This document shows, one piece after another, positions 8,356 through 16,242 of a stretch of 32,128 nucleotides of DNA. The position numbers and the translations under genes were made by a program. The number at the start of each line of letters is the position of its first letter. Within the stretch, counting starts at the first letter, position 1. The notes beneath the pieces are model-generated. The model made no database searches. It saw only the letters and a list, made by a program, of their open reading frames with translations, and had not been told where the DNA came from. Source of the DNA: Bacteroidales bacterium (GTDB lineage: Bacteria; Bacteroidota; Bacteroidia; Bacteroidales; P3); assembly GCA_024400565.1 (NCBI GenBank), contig JAKSMQ010000027.1, forward strand, positions 1-32,128. Reading direction: 5' to 3'.

Positions 8356-9762
8356 ATGTTCGACAACAGAGACCATATTGATTTTGCAAAAGAAAACATA
8401 CCCAAACTTTTCCGAAGCATATTTATTCCCACACTCCTGGGGATGGTCTTCAATATGGCCTTTATCATTACCGACGGAATCTTTGTCGGTAATCATATTG
8501 GTCCGCATGGTCTGGCTTCTATCAACCTGATTGCGCCTATCATGACCATCATCAACGGTACAGGCATGATGCTGGGTATTGGAGTCTCGGTTGTAGCAGC
8601 TATACATCTGGCAAAGAACAACATTAAGGCTGCAAGGATTAATGTAACCCAGTCGTTTATTGCCGGCGGGATGATAGGACTGTTGCTGGCCACCGTTTTC
8701 TACTCTTTCCCCAACACCATATTGCGATGGGTCGGCGTCAGCGAAGGGCTGTTTGCTTCCACCAAGGAGTATTATCTCTGGTTTCTCCCCACCTGTCTGC
8801 TGCTCCTTATTCAGACCCTGGGCATGTTTGTTATACGGACCGACGGTTCGCCCAAATTTGCTATGATTTCAAACATTGTACCGGCCGTAGTCAATATCAT
8901 TATGGACTATGTGCTGATTTACCCCTGCGATATGGCTCTTAAGGGCGCTGCTCTTGCAACAGACATCGGACAGGCATGTGGGGTTATCCTGGTACTCTAT
9001 TACATGATATTCAAGACTAATACGCTGAAATTCTACAGAGTCAAATTCTCACGTACCAGCTGGAAACTCTCGATGAGAAATATCGGATACATGATTAAGG
9101 TTGGATTCTCCGGTTTTCTTGGAGAACTGGCAATCTCAGTCCTCATCATGATCGGCAACATCATATTCGGGTACAAACTGAACGACGATGGTGTCGCAGC
9201 CTGGAGTATTGCCTGCTATCTGTTTCCTCTGATCTATATGACCTATAGTGCTATTGCCCAATCTGCCCAGCCCATCCTCAGTTTCAATTATGGCCTGAAA
9301 AACAAGACTCGTGTGCTACAGACCTTCAAGCATAGTCTGTTGGTGGCCATTTTAGTCGGAGCTGTAATCACACTAGTATTTGCCGTATTCCCCCAAGCTA
9401 TTGTCCGCATATTTATCGACTCCGACTCTATGGCATTCCGATATGCTTCTGAGGGTCTTCCCTATTTTGCCATCGGATTCATCTTTATGGCAACAAATAT
9501 CTGCGTAATAGGCTACCTTCAAAGCATTGAACAGGCACGAAATGCTACTGGTATTACCCTATTGCGAGGCATCATCTATATGATTGCAGCATTCTTGTGG
9601 ATGCCTATTCTTTTGGGCAATCTAGGGTTATGGCTAGCTGTACCCGCAGCAGAGATACTGACTGTATTGACGATGCTTTGCTTCTACAAGAAAGCTCAAG
9701 AAGACGATACTCCAGGCGACACAGATGCTCTTTTACCAGATGGCAAGCAAGAAGAAGAATGA
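8356..9762 (+). CDS. MATE-family multidrug/cation antiporter
   Basis: A 468-residue inner-membrane protein of the MATE family with 12 predicted helices in two six-helix halves. The first half opens with IFIPTLLGMVFNMAFIITDGIFVGNHIGPHGLASINLIAP, the usual MATE N-terminal pattern. The second half carries AIAQSAQPILSFNYG, matching the conserved segment at the same place in helix 7-8. It probably exports drugs or metabolites against Na+ or H+. The charged tail (KKAQEDDTPGDTDALLPDGKQEEE) is cytoplasmic. It is the last gene of the apparent ABC-hypothetical-MATE unit. The substrate cannot be inferred. Confidence 0.92.
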   Translation: MFDNRDHIDFAKENIPKLFRSIFIPTLLGMVFNMAFIITDGIFVGNHIGPHGLASINLIAPIMTIINGTGMMLGIGVSVVAAIHLAKNNIKAARINVTQSFIAGGMIGLLLATVFYSFPNTILRWVGVSEGLFASTKEYYLWFLPTCLLLLIQTLGMFVIRTDGSPKFAMISNIVPAVVNIIMDYVLIYPCDMALKGAALATDIGQACGVILVLYYMIFKTNTLKFYRVKFSRTSWKLSMRNIGYMIKVGFSGFLGELAISVLIMIGNIIFGYKLNDDGVAAWSIACYLFPLIYMTYSAIAQSAQPILSFNYGLKNKTRVLQTFKHSLLVAILVGAVITLVFAVFPQAIVRIFIDSDSMAFRYASEGLPYFAIGFIFMATNICVIGYLQSIEQARNATGITLLRGIIYMIAAFLWMPILLGNLGLWLAVPAAEILTVLTMLCFYKKAQEDDTPGDTDALLPDGKQEEE

Positions 9763-9844
9763 TTGACAAGATGCAACTAAATAAAAAAACTAAATAACCT
9801 CTGGACAAGAAAATATCAATAATAACAATTAATACTTATTCTTT

Positions 9845-10762
9845 ATGAAAAAACTTTTACTTTTGTTTTTAGTAGCAATCAGTTTTAGTCTTCATGCTCA
9901 GACTAATCCTAATGTAACTGTTACCGTAGGAACTATTACTCCTACTACTGTTGAGGCTACATTTACCCGCAACAGCGACTGCACAAACTACGGAATTGTA
10001 CTGGCTGAACCTAACGAGATGGCCACATGGTGCATGATGTTCGGTTGCGGACTTCCTGAACTGGTTGACCAGTTTGCCTTGCAGCTGGATCGCGACACTA
10101 CCTATACCTGGAGAGAGATGGTTCCTGCAACTGATTATAATATCTATGTGCTTGCAAAATCAGCAGATACAGCAATATTATACACCGTTGCTGTCTCCAC
10201 CACTACTCAGGGCTCTGCAGACCCCAGCGTCATCACTATTGCTGTTAGCAACATTACTACTACCTCTGCGCTCGTAACATGCACTCCCAATGCTGCTACC
10301 GCATTATTTAAAGACATGATTGTAACCGAAGAGTTCTACCAGGCTGTTGGCGAGGATTCCATCCGCAACCTCCTGCTCGAAACTCCTTATGAGTTTTACG
10401 AAGAAGATGTTTGGGAATGGCAGTCTTTAGGTCCTGATACCACCTATCGCGTAGTGGCTATGGGTCAGAACGCAAACGAGGTTTGGGGCGAAATGGCAAC
10501 TTACACTTTCAAGACCCTTGCCCTTAATGGTATTTTCGGCTCAGACAAGAGCGCATTCCTTATCTACCCCAATCCTACCGCCGGTCGTATCAATATTGAT
10601 GGCGCCGAGATAGAGAAAGTTGAAATTCTCAACCTTAACGGAGCTAAAGTACTTGAAAGCAACAGCAAGCAGATTAATATCGAGAGCCTCTCTGCTGGAC
10701 AATATCTGTTGCGTATCTGCACTAAGAATGGTACCTCCACTCACAAGATTATCAAAAAATAA
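9845..10762 (+). CDS. T9SS cargo protein with Fn3-like repeats
   Basis: A 305-residue secreted protein. It has a signal peptide (MKKLLLLFLVAISFSLHAQ), two Fn3-like beta-sandwich units of about 100 residues and a type A sorting tail. The units start at VTVTVGTITPTTVEATFTRN and ITIAVSNITTTSALVTCTPN and share the pattern VxNITxTxAxVTxTxN. The tail, from about residue 235, has FLIYPNPTAGRINIDG, VEILNLNGAKVLES and LSAGQYLLRI followed by basic residues, as needed for T9SS export and surface attachment. It should be a client of the machinery encoded at 16243-23378. No enzyme domain is visible, so adhesion or scaffolding is an inference only. Confidence 0.85.
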   Translation: MKKLLLLFLVAISFSLHAQTNPNVTVTVGTITPTTVEATFTRNSDCTNYGIVLAEPNEMATWCMMFGCGLPELVDQFALQLDRDTTYTWREMVPATDYNIYVLAKSADTAILYTVAVSTTTQGSADPSVITIAVSNITTTSALVTCTPNAATALFKDMIVTEEFYQAVGEDSIRNLLLETPYEFYEEDVWEWQSLGPDTTYRVVAMGQNANEVWGEMATYTFKTLALNGIFGSDKSAFLIYPNPTAGRINIDGAEIEKVEILNLNGAKVLESNSKQINIESLSAGQYLLRICTKNGTSTHKIIKK

Positions 10763-11082
10763 CTTCTAATAATTCCTCTCAAGGACGACTATTCGACCTC
10801 CTTAAATGAGAGAAAATTATCAGAACGAGGATTAGCAAAATACGAGACTTACCCCGAGGGAATATTTTCATTATTACCACAATAAGGTCCGATAGGCCCA
10901 AGGGGTAAGCAATCCTCTTCTCACAAGTCTATTTATCTTCACCCACAAAGGAAGTTCATGCCCACGCAGACTGAAAATAGGAGCGTAGTGCATAAGATAA
11001 AAGAAACAACACAGACTCATCAGAACAACAATCAAAAAAAGATGGATCTGCTTAATGAGATAATCTTCAGAAATCCGACCAA
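10763..11082. other. Intergenic region between cargo gene and LD-carboxypeptidase
   Basis: This 320-nt gap holds an imperfect hairpin at 10776-10812 (CTCTCAAGGA against TCCT...TGAGAG, no U-tract) that may end the cargo transcript. It also holds an inverted pair CTTACCCC (10848-10855) and GGGGTAAG (10902-10909), and the doubtful minus-strand small ORF. No TAnnTTTG box was found for the downstream gene. Confidence 0.5.
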
Positions 11083-11122
11083 ATGAATCTACCAACTCTA
11101 AAGAAAGGTGATCGTATCGCAA
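10874..11122 (-). CDS. Possible small membrane protein (82 aa or shorter)
   Basis: A minus-strand frame with one strong hydrophobic helix (IHLFLIVVLMSLCCFFYLMHY) followed by a basic, aromatic segment (ELPLWVKINRLVRRGLLTPWAYRTLLW) ending at the stop. The amino-acid order looks protein-like. However, the annotated start overlaps the first 40 bp of the LD-carboxypeptidase gene on the other strand, so a later Met is likelier. No promoter is seen. It could be a real small gene, a remnant of a larger membrane protein, or chance. Confidence 0.3.
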   Translation of the reverse strand: MRYDHLSLELVDSFGRISEDYLIKQIHLFLIVVLMSLCCFFYLMHYAPIFSLRGHELPLWVKINRLVRRGLLTPWAYRTLLW

Positions 11123-11988
11123 TAGCGGCTCCTGCTAGGAAAGTAACAGCAGAAGAGATGGCGCCTGCTATTGCCACACTAGAATCGTGGGGTCTAGAGG
11201 TTATCATTCCCCAAGGACTCTACAAATGCAACAACCAAATGGCTGGGGAGGATTATCATAGGGCAAGATTACTCCAAGACCTTATCGATGACGATTCTAT
11301 TCAAGCAGTTCTTTGCGCTCGAGGAGGCTACGGAACTGTAAGAATGGTTGATATGGTCAACTTTGACCGACTGAAACAACATCCTAAATGGATAATCGGT
11401 TATAGTGATATTACGGTTCTTCATAGCCATCTGCATCAGACAATGGGCCATCCTACATTACATGCTACCATGCCCATCAATTTCCCCATTGATGGGGCAG
11501 AATGTCCGGCAACCCAATCCCTACGCAACCTACTATTCGGCAACAAGATAGATTATTCATTTTCACCCAACCTCATGAGTAGAGAAGGCGAAGTCTCAGC
11601 CCCTATTGTTGGCGGAAACTTAAGCATCCTTTACAGCCTGCTGGGGTCAAAATCAGATATTGATACCAGGGACAAGATTCTTTTTATTGAAGATTTGGAT
11701 GAATACCTGTATCATATTGACAGAATGATGATGACTCTAAAACGGGCGGGTAAGTTAGATGGTCTCAAAGGGCTTATTGTTGGAGCTTTTACAGAAATGC
11801 ACGACAACTCTACACCCTTTGGAAGAACAGCCGAAGAGATTATTTATGACTGCGTAAAAGAATACAACTACCCCGTTCTTTTCGGAGCACAATTCGGCCA
11901 TATCGGCACACAAAATCTCGCATTACCTTTGGGTATTTCAATCCAGATGAGCGTTTCGAAAAAGAACAATTCTTCGCTCAAATGTTAA
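11083..11988 (+). CDS. LD-carboxypeptidase, peptidase family S66
   Basis: A 301-residue serine peptidase that removes the terminal D-alanine from cytoplasmic murein tetrapeptides during peptidoglycan recycling (LdcA family). It opens with the standard LKKGDRIAIAAPARKV. CARGGYGTVRMVD (78-90) and IIGYSDIT (104-111) carry the nucleophile Ser108, IEDLDEYLYHIDRMM supplies Glu203, and FGAQFGHIGTQNLALPLG supplies His273. The triad order and spacing agree with the family. There is no signal peptide, as expected for a cytoplasmic enzyme. The last dozen residues (SVSKKNNSSLKC) are low-complexity. The gene ends 58 nt before the ATG of the next unit and overlaps that promoter region. Confidence 0.93.
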   Translation: MNLPTLKKGDRIAIAAPARKVTAEEMAPAIATLESWGLEVIIPQGLYKCNNQMAGEDYHRARLLQDLIDDDSIQAVLCARGGYGTVRMVDMVNFDRLKQHPKWIIGYSDITVLHSHLHQTMGHPTLHATMPINFPIDGAECPATQSLRNLLFGNKIDYSFSPNLMSREGEVSAPIVGGNLSILYSLLGSKSDIDTRDKILFIEDLDEYLYHIDRMMMTLKRAGKLDGLKGLIVGAFTEMHDNSTPFGRTAEEIIYDCVKEYNYPVLFGAQFGHIGTQNLALPLGISIQMSVSKKNNSSLKC

Positions 11989-11994
11989 AAAAAA

Positions 11995-12024
11995 TTGCTA
12001 ATTCAATAATTATGTGTATCTTTG
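11995..12024 (+). promoter_or_regulatory. Promoter of the envelope operon
   Basis: TTG (11995-11997) and the -7 box TATCTTTG (12017-12024) are 19 nt apart. The -7 box lies inside the extra codons of a longer GTG-start reading of the next gene. This decides that the true start is the ATG at 12047. Confidence 0.75.
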
Positions 12025-12046
12025 CAATTTATTTGCAACAAAAAAG

Positions 12047-13390
12047 ATGCTCATAGTATACACTCCCCGCCTAACAAACCGCATAGGTTACACCCTACAA
12101 ATTGTGTTGGGGAATGTATTACACACACCATTTGAAATTACCACCTCTGAGGAGACATTCCTGACGTATCAGGGAGCCAAAATCTGTTATGGGCCTAAGC
12201 GAATCTGCGAGGATGCGGTCTGGATAAAATCTTCAAAGCTACTTTTTGAGTCATCAATTGAGGATAAGGAACTTGGAATATCCGATTGGGAAGATACCAA
12301 GATTCTTTTTCCCGTTTATGGGCAGGATTTAGACTTCCCGTTTGACTTGCTAGCTGCAACCTTCTTTCTGGTTACAAGATACGAAGAATACCTACCACAC
12401 AGAACTGATGTTCATGGTCGGTTTATGGCGTCTGAGAGCGTAGGCTATCAGCATGGTTTTCTCGACCAGCCCATCGTCGATATTTGGGTTGACAAACTTT
12501 CAAGAAAAATAGCAGAAAAGCACCCAGACTGGATCGATTCGCGCTCAGGATTCGACCTTTTGACCACTATAGATATTGACGCAGCTTACTGTTACAAACG
12601 GAAGGGATTTGCCCGTACCTGTACGGGAATAGTAAAAGACCTTATCCGCGACAAAAGTACACAGGCCATAGCAGAACGACTGAGTTGTATAAGAGGGAAA
12701 AAACAAGACCCCTTTGATACTTTTGATTACATCATCGAAACAAATCAGAAACACAAGGGAAGCCAACTCATCTTTTTTGCGCTATTGGCTGAATATGGAT
12801 TATTCGACAAGAATATTTCCTATCACGACATAGAATTTACCGAAACCCTACGCCATCTGGCCGACTACGCAAAAGTGGGTATTCATACTTCATACGCGTC
12901 ATTCAAGAAGCCCGAACTGATTGATAAAGAGCGAGCACGATTACACGATATTCTGCATCATAATATTGTTCGCAACAGAAGTCATTTCCTGCTTCTTTCC
13001 CTTCCCTTTACTTATCGGGAACTCATACGGGCAGGTATAAGCCACGATTACACAATGGGTTATGCAGAGGCGCTAGGATTTAGAGCCGGCATTAGCGTAC
13101 CCTTCCCATTCTACGATCTGATTTCCAACTCAGAAACGTCCCTGATTGTCCATCCATTTGCCATAATGGACACCACGTTGAGACGTTATCTCAAGCTGTC
13201 ACCCGAGGAAGGCTGGGCTGCGTGCCGAAAGATTATGGACAATACAGCAAAGGTTCAAGGCACATTCTCGAGCATCTACCACAACGAGAATCTCTCTGAA
13301 CAGTTTGGCTGGGAAGGATGGCGAATGGTATTTGAAAACATGTTGGAATATGCCAACACCCTAAAAACGAATAAGAAAACGAAACAATGA
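12047..13390 (+). CDS. Polysaccharide-deacetylase-like protein
   Basis: A 447-residue cytoplasmic-looking protein (starting MLIVYTPRLTNRIGY) of a Bacteroidota family related to NodB-type carbohydrate deacetylases. Metal- and substrate-site motifs appear in order: TTIDIDAAYCYKRKG with an Asp-x-Asp pair, KVGIHTSYAS in place of the H-x3-[ST] motif, and the C-terminal block DYTMGYAEALGFRAG followed by SVPFPFYDL. Frame 12014-13390 is open from a GTG, but that codon sits just before the -7 box, so the ATG at 12047 is preferred. Its stop overlaps the hldD start (ATGA), showing translational coupling. The context (heptose and KDO genes) points to LPS or other surface-glycan modification. The exact reaction is unknown. 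Confidence 0.8.
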   Translation: MLIVYTPRLTNRIGYTLQIVLGNVLHTPFEITTSEETFLTYQGAKICYGPKRICEDAVWIKSSKLLFESSIEDKELGISDWEDTKILFPVYGQDLDFPFDLLAATFFLVTRYEEYLPHRTDVHGRFMASESVGYQHGFLDQPIVDIWVDKLSRKIAEKHPDWIDSRSGFDLLTTIDIDAAYCYKRKGFARTCTGIVKDLIRDKSTQAIAERLSCIRGKKQDPFDTFDYIIETNQKHKGSQLIFFALLAEYGLFDKNISYHDIEFTETLRHLADYAKVGIHTSYASFKKPELIDKERARLHDILHHNIVRNRSHFLLLSLPFTYRELIRAGISHDYTMGYAEALGFRAGISVPFPFYDLISNSETSLIVHPFAIMDTTLRRYLKLSPEEGWAACRKIMDNTAKVQGTFSSIYHNENLSEQFGWEGWRMVFENMLEYANTLKTNKKTKQ

Positions 13391-14352
13391 TAGTTATTAC
13401 AGGAGCAGCAGGATTTATTGCCAGCGCCGTGGCTGGAGGACTGAACGAAATGGGTAGAAACGACCTAATTCTGGTGGATGATTTCTCCCAAGAGCAGAAG
13501 AATAACAACTGGATAGAGAAGAAATACAATCAACTGATTGACCGAAAAGATTTTACCGATTGGCTAGACTCAAATTATAGCGACGTAGATTTTGTTATTC
13601 ATCTGGGCGCCAGAACCGATACGACAGAGTTTGACTGGAACGTATTCCTGGAACTCAATCTTCACTATTCACAGGCCATCTGGAAGATCTGTTCCAATCA
13701 CAATATCCCTCTTATTTACGCCTCGAGTGCAGCCACTTACGGAGCAGGTGAGCAAGGTTATAAGGACGAAAACCAGTTAGCATTCTCCCTAAAGCCTCTC
13801 AATCCCTATGGAAAATCAAAGAATGATTTTGACCAATGGGCCTTGCAACAAGAACAGAAACCTCCTTTCTGGGCAGGCTTGAAATTCTTCAACGTTTACG
13901 GACCCAATGAATACCACAAAGGAAGAATGGCATCTGTAATTCTTCACACTTTTGAGTCTGTCAACAAAACAGGAGCCATGAAGTTATTCCGTTCTCACAG
14001 AGATGATTTTGAGGACGGAATGCAACTGCGAGATTTTGTATACGTGAAAGATATCGTCAAAGTTATCAAGCATCTGATGAACACAAAACCCGAATCGGGT
14101 TTATACAACGTAGGAACAGGACGTGCACAAAGTTTCCTCGAATTAGCAAATGCCACTTTTGACGCGATGGGCAAGGAACGCAATATCACCTTTATTGATA
14201 TTCCAGAGGACATACGAGATAAATATCAGTATTTCACCGAAGCAGACATGTCGAAGTTGAGATCAACCGGATACAAGGAAGAATTCTACGACCTGAGAAA
14301 TGGCGTTTTTGACTATGTGCAAAATTACCTTATCGACAACAAATATCTTTAA
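13387..14352 (+). CDS. hldD: ADP-L-glycero-D-manno-heptose 6-epimerase
   Basis: A 321-residue cytoplasmic SDR-type epimerase that converts ADP-D-glycero- to ADP-L-glycero-beta-D-manno-heptose, the activated inner-core heptose of LPS. The Rossmann motif GAAGFIAS sits at 6-13, followed by LVDDFS (29-34), IHLGARTDTTE, ASSAATYG and the catalytic NPYGKSK with Tyr141 and Lys145. FNVYGPNEYHKGRMASVI and LRDFVYVKDIV are typical of HldD. Length is normal for the family. Its ATG overlaps the previous stop by 4 nt and kdsC begins 3 nt after its own stop, so the three genes are one operon. Confidence 0.95.
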   Translation: MIVITGAAGFIASAVAGGLNEMGRNDLILVDDFSQEQKNNNWIEKKYNQLIDRKDFTDWLDSNYSDVDFVIHLGARTDTTEFDWNVFLELNLHYSQAIWKICSNHNIPLIYASSAATYGAGEQGYKDENQLAFSLKPLNPYGKSKNDFDQWALQQEQKPPFWAGLKFFNVYGPNEYHKGRMASVILHTFESVNKTGAMKLFRSHRDDFEDGMQLRDFVYVKDIVKVIKHLMNTKPESGLYNVGTGRAQSFLELANATFDAMGKERNITFIDIPEDIRDKYQYFTEADMSKLRSTGYKEEFYDLRNGVFDYVQNYLIDNKYL

Positions 14353-14355
14353 TAA

Positions 14356-14874
14356 ATGAACTACAAAGCAGACCTCACCCACATTCGGGCCTTCGTATTT
14401 GATTTCGACGGAGTAATGACCGATGGTAGCGTTTGGACATACGGAGACAAGGAGACCGTTCGTTGTGGTAATGTTAAGGATGGTTATGCCATACAATATG
14501 CTGTAAAGAAAGGATACATCATAGCCCTCATTTCTGGAGCAAACTCCCAAAGTATTGTCAACAGAATGGAGGCATTGGGAGTCACCCAGATACATACCGG
14601 ATATCCCAACAAGATGGATGTTTACAGGCAATTCCTCGCCGACAACAACCTGAAGGAAGAAGAGGTAGTTTGTATGGGAGACGATATTCCTGATTATGAG
14701 ATTATGAGCCATTGCGGAGTTGCAGCTTGTCCTGCCGACGCAGCAGAAGAAATAAAACAGATATCCAATTATATTTCAATATTTTCAGGCGGTCATGGTT
14801 GCGTGCGCGACATTATAGAACAGGTACTCCGCCTCCACGGGAAATGGTTTCATCCCGACGCAGTTAACTGGTAA
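14356..14874 (+). CDS. kdsC: 3-deoxy-D-manno-octulosonate 8-phosphate phosphatase
   Basis: A 172-residue HAD-superfamily phosphatase (subfamily C0, no cap) that makes free KDO for the LPS inner core. It forms a tetramer in the cytoplasm. Motif I is FDFDGVMTDG with Asp16 and Asp18, motif II is ISG (Ser59), motif III is Lys85 in GYPNKMDVY and motif IV is GDDIPDYE (Asp108/109/112). KDGYAIQYAVKKG is the usual substrate-loop region. It follows hldD by 3 nt. A hairpin spans its stop codon, and the RlpA-like gene follows after 41 nt. Confidence 0.93.
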   Translation: MNYKADLTHIRAFVFDFDGVMTDGSVWTYGDKETVRCGNVKDGYAIQYAVKKGYIIALISGANSQSIVNRMEALGVTQIHTGYPNKMDVYRQFLADNNLKEEEVVCMGDDIPDYEIMSHCGVAACPADAAEEIKQISNYISIFSGGHGCVRDIIEQVLRLHGKWFHPDAVNW

Positions 14875-14893
14875 AACGCAGCTTTTACCACAG
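14865..14893 (+). other. Hairpin over the kdsC stop codon
   Basis: TGGTAAAA (14869-14876) and TTTTACCA (14883-14890) form an 8-bp stem with a 6-nt loop. The outer AACT/AGTT can also pair after a small bulge. No U-tract follows. It could be an mRNA-processing or partial-attenuation element between kdsC and the RlpA-like gene. Confidence 0.4.
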
Positions 14894-14915
14894 TTATTAA
14901 CCAACACTATTTTAC

Positions 14916-15749
14916 ATGAAGAGATTCATCACATTAATTCTTTTATCAACATTCACTTTATCAACACTTTTTGCTCAAAGCATCACATCAAGCGACACAC
15001 TAAAAACCTTTACCCTTAGAGGTACTTACTACGCCGACTATTTTGTTGGCAGACACACGGCAAACGGAGAGATTTTCCGCCAGGATAAATATACAGCCGC
15101 TCATCGTACACTTCAGTTCGGAACTCTCCTACTTGTTACCAATCCCGCTAACAACAAGCAACTTATCGTTAAGGTTAACGACCGTTGTATGGGATACGGA
15201 ATTCTCGATTTAGCCAAAAAGCCGGCTCAAAGCATCGGCGTAAGCAGCACAAAGATAATAGTCCAGGTTCTCCCCCAAAGCTATTACTATTATTGGGAGC
15301 ATCAGGACGAATATGTCGAGGTGCTCCGTAACGGAAAATTCCTTGAAACCGTTCAAGGACGCCCGATCCCCTCCGAAAACGATACAACAGCCGTACTGGC
15401 AGAGAACATTCCTCAAAAAAATACAAAAGAGGAGAAAACCAGCAATCCTAAACCCAAGCCGTCCCCCAACCCTCCCCCACCTCAACCTGCCAGCATACCA
15501 GAAGATTCGCACAAAGTCCAACTGTACAATCTGGAATTATGCGCGATTAACAAAACCCCCTATGAGTCAAATTCCGTAATGCAGAAAATCCCTATTCGTT
15601 TCCGCAACCTGGTCCACATGCGCGAAGACGGAAGGAAGGTAAGAATCTGGCTTCAGTTATCAATGAAAATCAATGAGATAAAGGAGATTCAGGCAGACCT
15701 CTACGAACTATTCCCAATGAGTAGAGCGGTTGAGATTGAAAAGAACTAA
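14916..15749 (+). CDS. rlpA: RlpA-like septal ring lytic transglycosylase
   Basis: A 277-residue exported protein with a signal peptide (cleavage near LFAQS). A double-psi beta-barrel RlpA domain (about 33-120) reads GTYYADYFVGRHTANGE, AAHRTLQFGTLLLVTNP and KVNDRCMGYGILDLA. Glu52, His63 and Asp89 occupy the acid and partner positions of RlpA lytic transglycosylases, which cut glycan strands lacking stem peptides. The usual DRGP is DRCM here. A Pro/Lys linker (about 177-195) leads to an 80-residue C-terminal domain (VQLYNLELCAIN...) that I cannot assign and that is not an evident SPOR domain. It has a signal peptidase I type signal, not a lipobox. It probably belongs to the kdsC operon. Confidence 0.85.
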   Translation: MKRFITLILLSTFTLSTLFAQSITSSDTLKTFTLRGTYYADYFVGRHTANGEIFRQDKYTAAHRTLQFGTLLLVTNPANNKQLIVKVNDRCMGYGILDLAKKPAQSIGVSSTKIIVQVLPQSYYYYWEHQDEYVEVLRNGKFLETVQGRPIPSENDTTAVLAENIPQKNTKEEKTSNPKPKPSPNPPPPQPASIPEDSHKVQLYNLELCAINKTPYESNSVMQKIPIRFRNLVHMREDGRKVRIWLQLSMKINEIKEIQADLYELFPMSRAVEIEKN

Positions 15750-16133
15750 TGCTCGGCAATACCGACCACTCAGACACGACATTTTCGGCACATTCTCTCC
15801 ACTTACTCTCCATACTCTCTCCACATAGACAGCACCAGAGAAATCCCACGTGCTGTCTATATGCTGTCATAGTGCTGTCTATAAGCCTTTCAAAGGCAAA
15901 CAATAGTGTATTAAATTGAGGCGTTCCAGAAGAAATCCACATCCGAAAGGAATGCTTCTCGGAACAATCCCGAATGCCATCATTCAAGGGCAAACACAAC
16001 AAAAAAAATAAGACCCGAAACACGCCTGACAAACCACCACGCGTGAGAAAAAATAATTGCCGGTTTTTGAGCGCAAAAGAAACTATTATATAAAAAAAAA
16101 GAAAAAAACTTTCTCCATATTAAGAAAATTGTG
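15750..16133. other. Gene-free region upstream of the T9SS locus
   Basis: No convincing gene. The left part carries the phased heptamer array (15795-15883) and the right part is A-rich, leading into the porP promoter. A 120-codon minus-strand frame (15670-16032) crosses the array and overlaps the end of the RlpA gene. It has no family resemblance and is treated as chance. Confidence 0.6.
15795..15883. repeat. Phased heptamer array (7+4 bp) upstream of T9SS
   Basis: CTCTCCA occurs at 15795, 15806 and 15817, each separated by 4 nt, and GACAGCA follows in the same 11-bp register at 15828. After a gap its reverse complement TGCTGTC occurs at 15851, 15862 and 15873, again every 11 bp, with spacers TATA, ATAG and TATA. 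ATAGACAGCAC (15825-15835) and GTGCTGTCTAT (15850-15860) form a perfect 11-bp inverted repeat with a 14-nt loop. An 11-bp register puts every word on the same face of the helix, as in arrays bound cooperatively by a protein. Function unknown. Confidence 0.8.
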
Positions 16134-16141
16134 TATCTTTG
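16110..16141 (+). promoter_or_regulatory. Promoter of porP and the T9SS cluster
   Basis: TATCTTTG (16134-16141), followed by CA, is a perfect -7 box. The -33 position has only TTTC (16110-16113). A start near 16147 leaves a leader of about 95 nt before the porP ATG, with a small TAGCC/GGCTA stem in it. No other TAnnTTTG box was seen before gldK, gldL, gldM or gldN. Confidence 0.65.
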
Positions 16142-16242
16142 CAAGTCTAAACCCCTATTGCATCTAGCCGTCATTGGCTACTGTCAACAGGTATAGCATC
16201 AAGAAAATAAAGTATTTATAAATATAAAACTACAAGTTTAAC

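Noticed and set aside
10848-10909. Inverted CTTACCCC / GGGGTAAG pair as mobile-element ends
   Set aside because: The 8-bp match is short and encloses only 46 bp. There is no transposase or target duplication.
12014-12046. GTG start at 12014 for the deacetylase-like gene
   Set aside because: The GTG lies just before the -7 box TATCTTTG (12017-12024), so those codons would be upstream of the transcript. The ATG at 12047 begins a sensible N-terminus.
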